From contig JAPQWV010000497.1 of the NCBI GenBank assembly GCA_027422505.1, positions 310,001 through 374,000 of the forward strand: a stretch of DNA of 64,000 bases. Reading direction: 5' to 3'. Below, in pieces: positions 22,691 to 36,500 of this stretch (positions are counted from its first letter, which is position 1; each line of letters begins with the position of its first letter). Source of the stretch: Craterostigma plantagineum. Taxonomy: Eukaryota; Streptophyta; Magnoliopsida; Lamiales; Linderniaceae. Under the pieces are notes generated by a model. It ran no database searches, was not told where the DNA came from, and worked only from the letters and a program-made list of their open reading frames with translations. Made by a program: the position numbers and the translations under genes.

Positions 22691-25600
22691 AAAAGATATA
22701 AAGAGGTCATTAGTTCAAAATTTAATTTTAGTCGAAAGTTGATTTAATTTCATCAAACTATAATATTGTATCAAGTCATGACATGTTTGATGAATTATGA
22801 ATTGAAATCGTGTAGTATGCATATGGTATATGATTGATTTTGAAAAATGTAATGGCATGACAGTAATTTCGAAATAAACATATAACGCGTGAAAAGAGTT
22901 CGAAATTTTTCTAAGTATTTGATCGCGGGAATGTCACTGTTCATGCCGAGATATTTTCTGCTCGAAAAATTTGATTTTCCAATTGATTTCCTATGCATTG
23001 ATTTCAATTGAAATAACTCCGCTTAATTTTGTGATCGAAAATTTTATTCGCTATTTAAAGCTACAATGAAGAAGACTTGGAAATTTTTCTAAGTTTGTTT
23101 TGATCTTAAGACATGATACTGTAGACGAGAAATTTTACGATCGAGAAAAATGTTTGTGTAAATTTACGATCGAGAAATTAGGTTTCCGAGCAAATTTACA
23201 ACTGGAAAATTTTTCACGCGTGAATAAAATTTTCGCTATGAAAATTAACGAGCGAGAAAGTATTTCGATTTTTAAAAAGATTTTCGCTGTGAAATTTTAT
23301 GATCGAGAAAATTGTCAACGATAAACTAAGTCAACCATCGAGAAAATTCTCAATTGATCAAAGTTTCACGGCATGTTTTTACGATCGAGAAATTTTATTT
23401 TCAAAAGAAATTTCGCTGCTTAAAATTATCGATTGAGAACCAAATTGAAATCGAAATTTTCGACTGTAGGTTTTGTGCTCGAAAGTTTTTAAAGATATTG
23501 TATCTATTTTATCTATTCCTCTCAGTAATATTTCGCTCGCATAAAATCCAATTGAGTTTCTCGATTGGAAATAAGTTTCGATCAACGTATTTATATTAGT
23601 GACTAACTCAAAATAATTTGCGATCGAAAATCTTTTACGATGCAAACAGTGACTTAATCAAATTAAAATTCAAGTTTCACTGGTTGCGAGCGAGAAAGTT
23701 CTTCGATGCAATTAAACCTTTAAACTCCAGTTTAGTCTTACTGTTAATCGGACACTGATAACGCATAAAATCGAAGATATATTCACCCAAAGTGTTAAAG
23801 AAACATCGAAACTACCTATTATGCAGTTCATAACCCAGATTTTACTTAGAAACATACCTATTAAACTGCTAACGAGGATTTCGAGTTCATAGAGTGTGAA
23901 TAGTCGACAAATTTACACAGAATCATGCGAAATATTCAAAATACAGATGCAGATCTACTTTAAATGCACGATAAACCCCAACGGAAGTCAAATCTACCTT
24001 CTAAAGACGAAAATCAGTTGAAAATTTGAAAAAATTTGAAGATTTTGATGTTCGTCTTTTAGGAGTTTTTCGCTCGAGAAATTTGACTTTTGATTTTTGC
24101 GATCGAGAGTTTTGCGTGTATTTAGGGATTTTTGACTGCAACCTAATGATTTCGTTTAGTATGGGCTGATTAGACGTTTTCGCCGCTTAGAGGATTAAGC
24201 CCATTACTGTTTACGATCGAGAAACTTTCGATCGAGAAATTTGATTTGGTTACTGTTGAATTTTCGCTCGACAATTCCGATCGAAAATCTTTTTGGTTCC
24301 TGTTTAATTGTCGCTCATCAATATGAAGGCGAAAATTGCAATTTGGTCCCAAATCAATTTTCGCTCGAGAAACTGCGATTGAAGATTACAAATTCGCCCG
24401 AATTTCTCAATAGTAAGTTTTCCTTAATATTTCAGATTGATCCTAAATTCTAAGAATAGACCACATAATTACTCCCCCTGTGTGTAAACAAAAATGCAAT
24501 TTAACTCCCTGTATTTTCGAAGAATTGACATCTGGCTCCAAAATCAATCTTTGAAAATCTGCAATACTTAGAGCAAAATGTCGAGAATATTAGAGTTAAT
24601 AGGGAGGTACTTTTTCTAATAAGGCTCCCCTTGAATTGTTTTACCGATGTCTTGAGTCCATAGTCATGAAGATTTGTGAAGTCCTCCTTATTTAGGCGTT
24701 GTCAAAGCGAATCAAAATGAAAAAATTTCTGCAACACTTAAAGGAAGAATATAAAAAATATTTGGAGCTCAAAAACACAAAGTCATTGTAGATGCTCCCC
24801 CTCAAATAGTGCACACGTATTGATTTAACACGTAATTATGCAAATCAATACAAGTAACAATCATATAACACGCAATTAACCACTTAAGACTAGTTACATG
24901 TTCCCCTAATCATGTAATAAAAATTTGCGCGAGGGTATGAGCAAAGACAAATATTCGCATTTTAATCAATACAATGCCAATGCAAGTTAAACATGCATAC
25001 ACAATGTGCGAATTTTTTTTTCTTTCACGAGTTTTTTATTATTATTTTTTATTATTGTTTTGTTTGTTATTTTTATTTTTCAGAAATAATAAAAAATAAT
25101 ATTTTTCTATATCTATATGTATAAATAAAATCTATTTATTTTTGTTTTATGTATATAGGGGTCAGATTATTTTGCTTTGATCAATCGTCACACCTAAAAT
25201 GTTACGAGACATTTCAAAGAAGAAAATGCCGTCGTGTCATGTCGTCAAACTAAAGTCCTAAGTTCATAGCCTGATCCATTTCGACAACTCTCACTAGGTC
25301 CGCTCTTGCACTCAATTATTTCCAACTTGGGATTTTTATATTTATATCACTCAAGTCAACACAAGGAATTTTAAGTCAATTTACCTGTGATCGAGACACT
25401 TTTAATCATTTCACCTAAGCGAGACACCGTCGATTGAAATCAAAGGGTTGTAAGGGTTATAGTTTGGTTATGACTTAGAAGGAAAGGAATTTAGAGGAAA
25501 GTGAGCTTATTTCTTCGTCGTCTTCCATTTCTAAGTCCGTCTCCTTTTTTTTTCGGCGTCTTTCCTTTTTTTTAATCTTTTTTTCTCCGCTTCTCCACGA

Positions 25601-26585
25601 GGCTATAGGAGATTATCGTAGGCGAAGTTCTTCTTGTTGGTTCTCGGACAGATACCATGCTCTTCTTCTCTTAATCCCTAGGGAGGTTTCAGAGATTATC
25701 TTTTAAGTTCACGGTGATGGAATTCGTACCCAAGGCTGCGCTCCTCTTCTCATTTCCTGATATAAGACCGGATTATCTTTGGAGAAGTTCACTTCGTGGT
25801 GCTCCTCTTTCCAGCCGTTCTGACGAGCGTACGAGATTATCGTTGGAGAAGTTCACAACAGGATCCATGCCACCTTCTAAGAGATAGTCGAAAAGCAGGT
25901 TCCTTTGGTCTGATTTTTGCGCGTTGAGCAATGCCTTCTTTTGTCATCATCCTCTTTTTCTTTTTTTTCTCCCCCTCATTTTCTCGTTTGAACAATCATC
26001 CGAAGAGTATAGAATACGGTTGAAGGCTAGGAATGGGGTTCAAAGGAAGAAAAGGACATCGGAGAAGGCTCAAAGTGGATGAAGGGCTAATGTGAGGGAA
26101 AAATTTTATAAGGCCGAGTGAGGAATATCCTAAGCGCCCTTATCATTTTCCTAACGATCTAAGGCAAGGTGAGTATGAAGCCAAATATCACTAGGTAAGA
26201 CAAGTAATTGATGTGTAACTCACTCGAGAAATAGATCCAAAGAATGAAAAATAGCAAGGCTTGAAACCTCACATATGTAAAGTGGCTTTGTGTCTAGTGG
26301 AGCAATCTAATGACCTTTAGACACAAGAATGCGACTTAGACGGACAAAATTACGCAATTTGAATCGATCGCATGTCGGGGTAAAATTCTAAGTTACTTTA
26401 GATCAAAGCATCCTAAAGGATTTCGTCATCCCCCAGTTACATATATTTATAATGTTTTTTATTATTATTTTTTATTATTATTATTTTAAAAAGATTTATC
26501 TATTTCACGCAAGATAAATCAACTAAGCAAAGAAAACGCATAGCATAGAACATTTAATAGCACAAATGATCAGGTAAAGCACATA
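22691..26585 (-). other. Pol-to-third-ORF spacer of element B, motif array and repeats
   Basis: About 3.9 kb non-coding. Positions 22900-24420 hold dozens of CGATCGAGAAA / TTTCGATCG-type motifs. Polypurine-type tracts, seen as CTCCCC on the plus strand, occur near 24470, 24624, 24794 and 25970. Positions 25590-25880 hold a four-fold quasi-repeat around GGAGATTATCGTNGGNGAAG. Positions 26380-26440 (ATCCTAAAGGATTTCGTCAT) match element C near 60550. The whole spacer is collinear with 60440-64000 in opposite orientation. Confidence 0.75.
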
Positions 26586-28780
26586 TTACGGAAGATTCAA
26601 CATGCCTAATTTTCCGACAAGGAATTGAAATCGTTTTTCATCCAATGCCTTGGTGAAAATGTCAGCTAGTTGGTACTCCGTGTTCACGAAATACATATCT
26701 ATGGTGCCTTTTTCTATGTGATCTTTGATAAAGTGATATCTAATGTCAATGTTTTTGTGCGTGAGTGATGAACAGGATTGCAAGTGAAAGCGATGGCACT
26801 TTGACTATCACTATATATGGGTATATTATTTGAATTGTACCCATAGTCGCGAAGCTGAGTCCGCATCCACAGCATCTGGGAGCAACTGGTGGCAGCCACG
26901 TATTCCGCTTCAACCGTCGAAGTTGACACACAGTTCTATTTTTCGAGCGCCACCGGACGTACTTTTCCTGTCCATTCGGCAACCTGCATAATCAGCGTCA
27001 GTATAGCCAATAAGTTTGAAATTCGTACCCTTTGGATACCATAGTCCAAGGGTAGAAGTGCCCTTAAGGTAACGTAGAATCCTTTTAACCGCGAGCATAT
27101 GGTATTCTTTGGGATCGGCTTGAAAACGGGCACATAAGCATGTGGCAAACATGATATCTGGCCGGCTCAAAGTGAGATAGAGAAGAGAACCAATGATGCT
27201 GCGATACAGTGCGATGTCGACCGACTTGCCAGAGGGATCGGCATCCAACTTGCAGCTTGGTGCCGTAGGAGTGCTGAGAGACTTGCTCTGGTCTTGATGG
27301 AATTTCTTCAGAATATCTTTGATGTATTTTGTCTGACTGATGAAAATTCCATCTTCGAGTTGCCTGATTTGTAGTCCTAAGAAGAACTGCATCTCTCCCA
27401 TGTGATTCATCTCGAACTTGCTTTTCATTATCTCCGAACTTCGTGCAAAGCCGTGGATTAGTTGATCCGAATATGATGTCATCGACGTATACTTGAACGA
27501 CCATCAGATCTTTGTCTTGCCATTTGATAAAGAGGGTTGTGTCTATCATTCCTCGTATGAATCCAGACTTCACGAGGAATTCACTCAGGACATCGTACCA
27601 ACACGTGGGGCTTGTTTTTGTCCATAGAGAGCTTTGTCCAATCGATAGACGTGATCGGGATGTTCTTGATCAATGAAGCCTTCCGGCTGACCGACGTAGA
27701 CTTTTTCTTTTAAAATGACGTTGAGAAAGGCGGTCTTAACATCCATCTGTTAGACTTTGAAGTCTTTGTGAGCCGCATAAGCCAGGAGAAAGCGGATAGC
27801 TTCGATTCGGGCAACAGGAGCATATGTCTCGTCGTAGTCGATGCCTTCCTGTTGTTTGTATCCCTTCGCAACTAGCCTAGATTTGTTACGGATCACTTCA
27901 CCATCTTCATGTTTCTTGTTTTGAATACCCATTTAGTTCCGACTATTGTTTTCCCATGCGGACAGGGTACTAAGGTCCAAACTTGAAGACTTTCGAATTG
28001 ATGAATTTCATCATACATTGCTATTACCCAATCCGGGTCTTGAAGTGCGTCTACTACCTTGATAGGCTCATTTTTACTTAAGAAGCAGTTGAAGAGACTG
28101 TGTTGACGACATGTCCTCACTCCATCCGAAGGATCGCCAATTATTTGATCAATCGGGTTGACCTCGAGTCCACTTGCGCTGATGAGGCAAGGTTAAAGTC
28201 GATGCATCTACCATCTGTGGGTCTAGATTTCCTATAGTCTCCGATTGATCATTTGTTTGAGGAAGTTCCAATTCTGCACTTGGATCGATCGTCTCTGATG
28301 ATTCTTCCTCAATAACCACTGTAGGTTCTTCGTTATTCTGTGGCAATTCTGAATCGGGTGGGGTAGGGATGCGAGAAGAACTTGGGACGTCGGTCTCGTC
28401 GGGTGGAGAATCCACTGTAGTTCTAGCAGTGTGTGACCGATATACCGGCTCGAAGAGAGAGTTCAAATAATCTAATACAAGTCTCGTTGCTTCTTCTGAT
28501 GTTGAATTCGGAGTTGTTGCCATCTTCTGTTGGTTTTGTGCCAACACACCAGTGATTACGGGTTCTGAGATGTTGTCTTCAGAAGCCAACGGGTTGAGCA
28601 TGGGTCCTGAACCGAGTTGTGCAGGAGCCATCTGGTTAGCAACGGGTCCTAGACTGAAGTGATCAGAAGCCATCTCTGCCACCCGTGGAAAGTGACATTA
28701 TAGCTTTCCTTAATTGTTCGGTTGGACTTGATGTATACCCGGTACGCTTTTGATGTTGAAGAATACCCGACGAAAGTTGC
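26586..28780 (-). pseudogene. Element B pol, 3' part: reverse transcriptase and RNase H (frameshifted)
   Basis: Successive minus-strand fragments encode a Pro/Ser/Glu-rich linker (28682-28149) and the RT start, with [19 protein letters not shown] (28120-27893) and [17 protein letters not shown]. The catalytic box [10 protein letters not shown] follows (27573-27085), then FFLGLQIRQLEDGIFISQ. RNase H follows with [17 protein letters not shown] and STVEAEYVAA, and the end is ADIFTKALDEKRFQFLVGK (26783-26586). At least four frameshifts are needed to join them. The start of this segment, at 28780, is the point where element A split the gene; the preceding codons lie at 42876. Confidence 0.92.
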
Positions 28781-29078
28781 TGTTAGGATACTTAATTGGT
28801 TGTGTCAATAGTTTAAGTCTTGGGATTAATTATGTAATTATCTTTAGCTTGGACTTTGGACCAGATTGTAATTATTTTATGTTTTAGTGATTGGGCCTTA
28901 ATATACCTAGGGTTAATGTGGTATATAAGGTTTTACCAACTCACTTTGAAAGGTAATCAAAGATTAAAAAGCTAAATCTCGTTTTCACACACTACACACA
29001 CTTGTAGGTGAGAAACTCTCCCTTTTACATTCCATCTAGCTTCTTTGATTCCTTGTTTGGTGCATTTCGGGACCAACA
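28781..29078 (+). repeat. 5' LTR of element A with promoter
   Basis: It runs TGTTAGGATAC to GACCAACA. A TATA box (TATATAA, 28922-28928) sits at a sensible place for the U3/R border. Identical to 42578-42875 by reading. Confidence 0.95.
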
Positions 29079-29080
29079 AG

Positions 29081-29092
29081 TGGTATCAGAGC
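29081..29092 (+). other. Primer binding site of element A
   Basis: TGGTATCAGAGC is the reverse complement of the 3' end of plant initiator tRNA-Met. It starts two bases after the LTR. Confidence 0.95.
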
Positions 29093-30628
29093 GAACGTGG
29101 ATCGATCAGCATTGATTTGAATCCAGTTTCGTTCGATTCCGAGAAAGATCAAAGGTGTTTTGAGCAAAATACTAGTTTCGGCATTTTGGTTTCGTTTTGG
29201 GGTTTTTATGTGTTGTTTTTGTGTTTAAAACCTTGCCCCAGATCGATCCTAGGCCTAAAATGTTTTTAGAACACTTTTGGATCAGTTTTAACGAGTTTTG
29301 AGCAAGATTTAAGCGAAAGTTTTCCAGAAAAAGTCATTTCGGCCATACTCTGTTTTTGGTCGATTTGATCCTTTTTTTGTTGTTTTTAGCTCACAAATCG
29401 GTCGATTATGTGTTTAGGGAAGAATTTTTGAAGTTTAGGATCAAGTTTGAGCGATTTTGGTTGAGATTTGAGCAAGAACGAGGCGATTTTCTGGCAATGG
29501 AACAGTACGATGATGTTCTTGACTGCGAAAGTTTTTGCTGAATCGTTCTAAAACCGCGAAAACTTCTTGTCCGCGAAATTTTATTCCGAGAATTTTTGAA
29601 CCGCGAAACTTTCACTTACACTGCATTTTTTTTCGCAACTACCTACCTTTAAAATCCGAGAAATTTCATATCCAAGAAAGTTCATTCCGCGATTTTCTCT
29701 AAGCTGCGAAGTTTTTTTTTTTTTTTTAAACTTGCGAAATTCCTTAACTTGCGAAATTATTTCTTGCGAAGCCTTAAAATTCTTATGTCCGCGAAATCTC
29801 TCAATGCGAAATTATTATAACTTGCGAAATTTTCGTGCAAAGTTTTAAAACTATTATACCCGCGAAAATTTTTGATAACTTGCGAAATTTGCTTGCGAAG
29901 CTTTAAAATCCTTATATCTGCGAAAACTTCTATATCCGAGAAAATTTCATTAAACCATACTGTTCATCTCTGGATGCGAAAGTTTCCCATTGCGAAAATT
30001 TCCAAAAACCACTCTTCAACTACCATTACGAAATTTTTGTAACTTGCGAAATCTTCTTACGAAACTCTAAAATTCTCAACTGAGAAATTTATCTGAAATC
30101 CGAGAAATTTTTCCTTAAAATCACGATTGTCAAAATCCACGAAACTTTCTCCCATTCAAGATTTTAAAGTCCGAGAAGTCTTTAAAACTCACAAACACCG
30201 AAATTTCTCAAAACAAAATTTCTCGGGTAATTCCTCACACGATCACATGTTCAGCTGAAAATTTCGCACCTACACAAAAAATTTCGCACCTACACAAATC
30301 TCGGGTACAAAATTTTTTCGCATATACCAAATTTTTCTCATCATCAAAATTTCTCGGGTCCAAAATTTTACTCTCATGTCCAAAAATTTCTCGTGTTGAA
30401 ATTCGCCCCACAAGTCTCGATTTAAAATTTCTAAGACTTCCCCTAATTTCAAGATATATTTCTCGTTCATACATTATCGACCATCACACACACTCACGTA
30501 GTTCTAAGAAATTCTTTGAACAATTTTTCACAAACTCTGCTCGTTAAACTCATCTTTCTCATCTCGTTCGTTACTAACTTTCTTATCTAAACAAGATCAA
30601 AACCACGGACGATTCGACTACACCAACC
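29093..30628 (+). other. Leader of element A with a GCGAAA motif array
   Basis: Non-coding, 1.5 kb. From about 29530 to 30480 the motif GCGAAA(A)TTT and close variants (CCGAGAAATTT, TTTCTCGGG) recur every 20-40 bases in AT-rich sequence. Frames here are short and unconvincing. Confidence 0.8.
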
Positions 30629-33327
30629 ATGTCTACCACAAACGACATCTCAACAGTGGGCTCCGACACCAGGCCTCCGATGCTGCGACAAGGAGACTAC
30701 AGCATATGGACGAACCGATTCCTCACGTTCATCAGGAACAAAGGCGCACCACTCTCACAATACCTGCTCGACTCCATCTTCAATGGCCCAGCACAATTCT
30801 GGACAATCATCCCTGTACAACCAAACGCAAACGCTCCCATGGATGAACGCCGCACTCCAAGAGGTCCCATAAATGAGGATGAAGAGGCTCGCGTACAGGC
30901 CGACGAGACTGCCAAAGGATACCTCTTCCAGGCTTTGGGAAACGAGGTCTACGGTCACGTTGAGTGCTGCACAACTGCTAAGGAGATATGGGATGAACTT
31001 GCAGAAATTATGGCAGGCACAATGAAAGTGCTCAGGGGAGAAAATCAGCATGTCTCTCGCAGTATGAACGCTTCCAGGCCTATGAAGGAGAGGAACTGCG
31101 TGACACATACCTCCGATACTTGAAGGTCATCAATGAACTCAAGAAAGCCAGGATCTCGAGGGACAAATTCGATATCAACAACCGCTTCCTTGGTAGCCTC
31201 AAACCACATTGGGGCAATGCAATCGTGATGATGATTCAGAGTAAGGACCTCTCCAACACTTCCATCCATGCTCTTTATGACAGTCTGTCTGCCTATGCTC
31301 CTTACGTGCAACCTCAGTCCACCAACACTCGAGTCGACCCACTGGCACTCCTCTCAAACAAAACCAATGAACGATCTTCCACCACTAAGACCAAACAGAA
31401 CAAAGGGAAGCTACCAGCTGTTGCATCTGACACCGCTTCAGGATCCGAAGCCGATACAGAATCAGATGAAGATGTTCGTGATATACGGAAGCAACTGGCA
31501 ATGCTCACTAAGTTGGTCTCAAAGAAGATCGGAAAAAGGTCCTCATCCTCCTCCAATCGCCAAAGAACCTACAGCGGCACCAAAAAGACCACTCCCACAG
31601 AGGAAACTAAGCTGACAAAGAAAGCAGAGGACTCCGCACCTCAAAAATCTGTGAAGTGCTTTCGGTGTGGAAAGACAGGCCACTTTGCCAAAGAATGCCA
31701 CGCCCCACGCGTGAAGGACTCCGGGTACTATGACCGAAAGGCCAGAATAACCCGCAAGATGGAAAGTGGGAAAGCCCTTCTCACCGAAGAAGCTGAATGG
31801 GTGAATGATACTTCAGAAGACGAGGAACCTAAGGATGAAGATTGCTGCATGGCAAGGCTGGTCGAACATGACGAGGACAAGGAGATGGGTCACACCGGTG
31901 AAAACACAGCTAAGACTCCTACCAATGCTGAGTCTGAGGTACGAATCTCGCAACTCGATGAAGTGTTTAATCACCGACATGCCATTAACAAACCCACCGT
32001 AGACGCTAAGGATTATGATGAACTTAGGCTAAAATTTGAAAATAACTATGCCTTACTTAGTCTAAAAGTAGAAGAACTTGCCTGTGCAAACGAACGTCTA
32101 ATAGCCTCTGAAGCTTTAGTCAAACGTCTGCAAAGTAAGAACAAACAAAGTGAGACTAAGGTTAAGGAAACTACACTAGCCATTAGTTCATGTGAAACTT
32201 CTCGCCTCCTGACGGCCGCTCAATATGAACTGCTTACGAAGGAAAGAATTAGGCTATACCGCAAGGTGAAAGAACTTGAAGAGCAACTTCACCTTAGGAA
32301 AAAGGCAGCAAACATCTTATGTCTATTAAACCAACCAGTTGAAACAGAATTCTACGACGCCCGGATGGGAATCGGACTGGCCAGCAACTGCGATCCAACG
32401 CCGCTAATTGTCAAAAGGTATAACATGTACAGTACGGCATTCCTAAAAACGAGGAAAGGGACTCCCTCACAGCTCATGCCATTTGTAAGATCCTCCTCCA
32501 CTGTGCTGTCAGAAGAAAAGAGGACACAGAACATACTTTGGGCAGAGATCGCATACGACTACACAGAACTGAATGCTAGTGATCAGACTAGAAAGCCCTC
32601 ACTCTCTGAAGACATCAAATCTCAGTTCCCAACCGAAGAACAGGAAATCGCTCTCCGAGAAGCACTTTCTCGCATCTATGTCCCAGAGAAACTTCTGGTC
32701 ATAGCAGAACTAGAACGAACCATAGAAGTAGAGCGAAAAGCCTTTGCAAATGAGCGAGAAGATCTACTTTACAAAATCTTTACCCTAGAACAATCTCGTA
32801 ATACGAACAAACCTTCTACGTCAAGTCAAGTACCCGATTCTCAAACATGTAAATGTAAGAGGACGGCGAAGACGACTCCTGAAGCCAACATATGTTCTAA
32901 CACTAACTCTAGTATTCTTATGGATACAGGGAATGTGAGTTCGACGTCTCTGGAAGGGAGTTCGTACCAAATAAAGGAGAATCCGCTCTTCGATGACAAG
33001 AAGAAAAGACCATCCTATATTCGTTCTTCCTCTCTATGTACTGAATCCCTATGTCCTAAGGTCGTAGACTATTATGTTGCCAAAACTCATCTTTCTTTTA
33101 CCAAGCTTATGTCCATGTGCTGCTGCAATGAATTTGTTCTCCCACGCTTCCATGAATACGAAACACATGAACACGCAACACTCCGACCACGCAAGCGAAG
33201 TTCATCTACGACGTCTTTGAATTCGCCCATCTCGCCTAAACCAAAAGTCAAGCGAAAACGTCGCTCGTCGTCAAACGCAAACTCACCTACTACTCGCAAG
33301 CCAAAGACGACCAGAACCGAAGCATAA
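30629..33327 (+). CDS. Element A gag (nucleocapsid) with one frameshift
   Basis: Gag packages element RNA into virus-like particles in the cytoplasm. The ATG at 30629 begins MSTTNDISTVG. The N-terminal part has GDYSIWTNRFLTFIRNKG and KEIWDELAE, typical of the Copia gag domain. A frameshift between about 31020 and 31060 moves reading to the frame that continues as QYERFQAYEGEELRD and stays open to 33327 (735 codons from 31120). The CCHC zinc knuckle CFRCGKTGHFAKEC is at 31657-31698. Downstream is a long charged part, residues 270-360 and 510-570 of the second frame, with coiled-coil-like Leu/Glu/Lys spacing. It ends in a Ser/Lys-rich tail at a TAA (33325-33327). The same frame reopens for about 80 codons to 33567. 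Gag this long is usual for Sirevirus-type elements. Confidence 0.88.
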
Positions 33328-33571
33328 AAACGACAACCACATTCCACACGCAAATTCATGTATAAGGCACCATACATGCAAGCACAAGTTAGGAAAATAT
33401 GGGTTAGAAAAACCATAATCCCGCCTAATCAAACAAACGACAAGGGGAAAGCTAAATTAGAAACATCACAATCTGATTTAGAAACAACATTTTCCATTAA
33501 GCGCATAAAAACTTTACATATATCACAAGAATGCCTCGTTCGAAAACGGGGACCCAACGTTTGCTAAATGT

Positions 33572-36500
33572 TTGCAGGTCTGTCATGTGTGGTATCTAGA
33601 CTCGGGTTGCTCCACACACATGACAGGGAATGAGGAGCTGTTGAGCAACTTCTCCGAGCGCTATCTCGGAAGGATCTCCTTCGGAAACGGTCAAATGGCG
33701 CCAATTCTCGGAACTGGCGATCTCGTGCATGACAAACTGACAATCAAGGGAATCTCCTATGTCGAGGGTTTGAGCTACAATCTCTTCAGCATTGGACGTT
33801 TCTGCGACAAAGGATACAAGGTTCTCTTCGAATCAGACATCTGCAGCATCATAGATGCCTCAGGACAATCTCTTCTTTCTGGAACGCGCACGTCTCATCT
33901 TTACGTGCTCAACCTCACGACCTCTCGACCAGTATGCCTTCTCTCTCGAGCCGCACCCAAGTTGAACGACTTGTGGCACCGTCGTCTTTCACATCTCAAC
34001 TTCAAGACCATCAACAAACTGCGTCAGAATAAACTCGTCAACGGTCTACCCCAACTGACATATCATAAGGAACACCTCTGCTCTGCCTGTGAATTGGGGA
34101 AGATGAAGCGATCGTCCCATGTCTCTAAGGAAACACCGTCCTCTAAGCTCGTCCTCGAACTCTTACATATGGATCTATGTGGCCCAATGCCTACGGCCAC
34201 ACTCGGAGGAAGACGGTATATTCTGGTGATAGTCGACGATTTCTCACGCTACACTTGGACGAAACTCATTCGTACAAAGGATGAAGTTCCTGATATAATC
34301 ATCGAGTTTGTTGTTACATCCCAAACACTTCATCAACAGAAGGTTCGAATTATCAGAACTGACAACGGAACTGAGTTTAAGAACAAGAAGCTCAGTGATT
34401 TCTATGCCACTCAGGGCATCACTCAACAGTTCTCAGCTGTGAAGACACCGGAACAGAATGGTGTAGTTGAGCGCAAGAACAGGACACTAGTTGAAGCTGC
34501 CAGGACTCTTCTCATCCAATCCGGACTTCCTCATTCTCTTTGGGGCGAAGCTATTCAAACGGCTTGCTACACACAGAACCGGGCTTCCATCCACAAGAGA
34601 TTCAACCGCACTCCATACGAGATGCTGAATAACCGGCGTATCCCCGATATATCTTATCTAAGGGTCTTCGGTTGCCGATGTTTTGTGGCCAATGATCGCC
34701 AACATCTTGGGAAGCTTGATCCAAAAGCTCTTGAAGGCATCTTTGTTGGATATTCACTGAATTCAAAGGCATACAGAGTCTATCTTAAGGAGAAACGGTC
34801 AGTAATAGAAAGCACGAATGTCTCTTTTGATGAAAGCGAAGGCGATCTCATAGCTTCTGGCCATATCAGTCCAGAACCAGGTCTTCTACAATCGTTGACA
34901 AAAGGTCAACCTTCAACGGCGGGAACTTCCTCATCTGAGGGCAGTTGTGGCGAATTGGATCTCGATCTGCTCTTCGAGTACTTCTACCCAGTTCCCAAGA
35001 CTCCCGTCGCCACCACTCAACCTACCGCTGCACCCACTCCACCTACACCACCAGCTACCGGCAATAACGTCGTCCCTCCAAACATGGATGCACTCAATCT
35101 TAACGAAGACGACATCCTACCCAACCCTGGGAATATTGCTGATCCTGATGCTGAACCCTCTCAATTAAATACGATTGAGATCTCCTCTTCGGACACCGGG
35201 CCCCAATCCAATGAGGTTCAAATCGACACAAATGCGACCAGCTCCTCACAATCCAATGTACCACTCTGGGCTCGCTCTCACCCTACCAATCAGATAATTG
35301 GGGATCCTACATCCGGTGTTTCGACACGTTCGGCTACGATGAATGAGAGTTTGTTTGCTTGCTATCTCAGTCAAGTCGAACCATCACGAGTAGCAGAAGC
35401 ACTCAATGATCCTGATTGGCTGATTGCAATGCAGGAAGAAATAAATCAGTTTGAGCGCCTACAAGTTTGGGAACTCGTACCACGGCCTCACAATAGATCC
35501 ATTATCGGCACAAAATGGATCTTTAAGAACAAAAAGGACGAAGATGGTGTTGTTATTCGCAACAAAGCAAGACTTGTGGCTAAGGGGTATAACCAACAAG
35601 AAGGCATCGACTACGATGAAACCTTCGCCCCAGTTGCCAGGATCGAAGCCATACGAATGTTTCTTGCCTTTGCTGCTCACAAGAACTTTAAAGTCTACCA
35701 AATGGACGTGAAGACGGCATTTCTGTATGGATTTCTCAAAGAAGAAGTGTACGTTGATCAACCTGAAGGGTTCTTGAGCGAAGAGTTTCCTCATCACGTA
35801 TATCGACTCTACAAGGCCCTCTACGGACTGAAACAGGCTCCCCGGGCTTGGTATGACGTTCTCTCAGATTTCCTCGTTCAGTCTGGATTCAAGAAAGGAT
35901 CTCTGGATACAACCCTCTTTACCAAGCGGAGTGGCCCGAACATCATGATTGTACAGATTTATGTCGATGATATCATTTTTGGATCAACTGAACCACAACT
36001 ATGTGAAGAGTTCGCAGAATTGATGAAAGAAAAATTTGAAATGAGTATGATGGGCGAGCTGAATTTCTTTCTTGGTCTTCAAGTAAAGCAACTCCCCGAC
36101 GGAATCTTCATCAACCAGTCCAAATACATCCATGACATCCTCGAGAAATATGGAATGAAGGATGCTAAAACTGCTGCAACACCTATGTCTCCCTCTGGCC
36201 GACCCGATGCGGACCCATCTGGTGCTCCTGTTGATCAAACCATCTATCGAGGGATAATAGGATCTCTTCTGTACCTCACTGCTAGTCGACCAGATATCGT
36301 TCTCTCGACAGGAATCTGCGCTAGTTTCCAGGCAACACCAAAGGAATCCCACCTCACTGCTGTTAAAAGGATTCTCCGCTATCTCAAAGGGACACCCAAT
36401 CTGGGTTTGTGGTACCCCACTCAATCGGACTTCAAGCTGGTTGGATTCTCTGACTCGGACTATGCAGGATGCAAGATGGACAGAAAAAGCACCTCTGGAG

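Noticed and set aside
33571..33577. Definite gag-pol intron
   Set aside because: TTTGCAG is a plausible acceptor, but no matching donor could be chosen without transcripts; kept only as a question.
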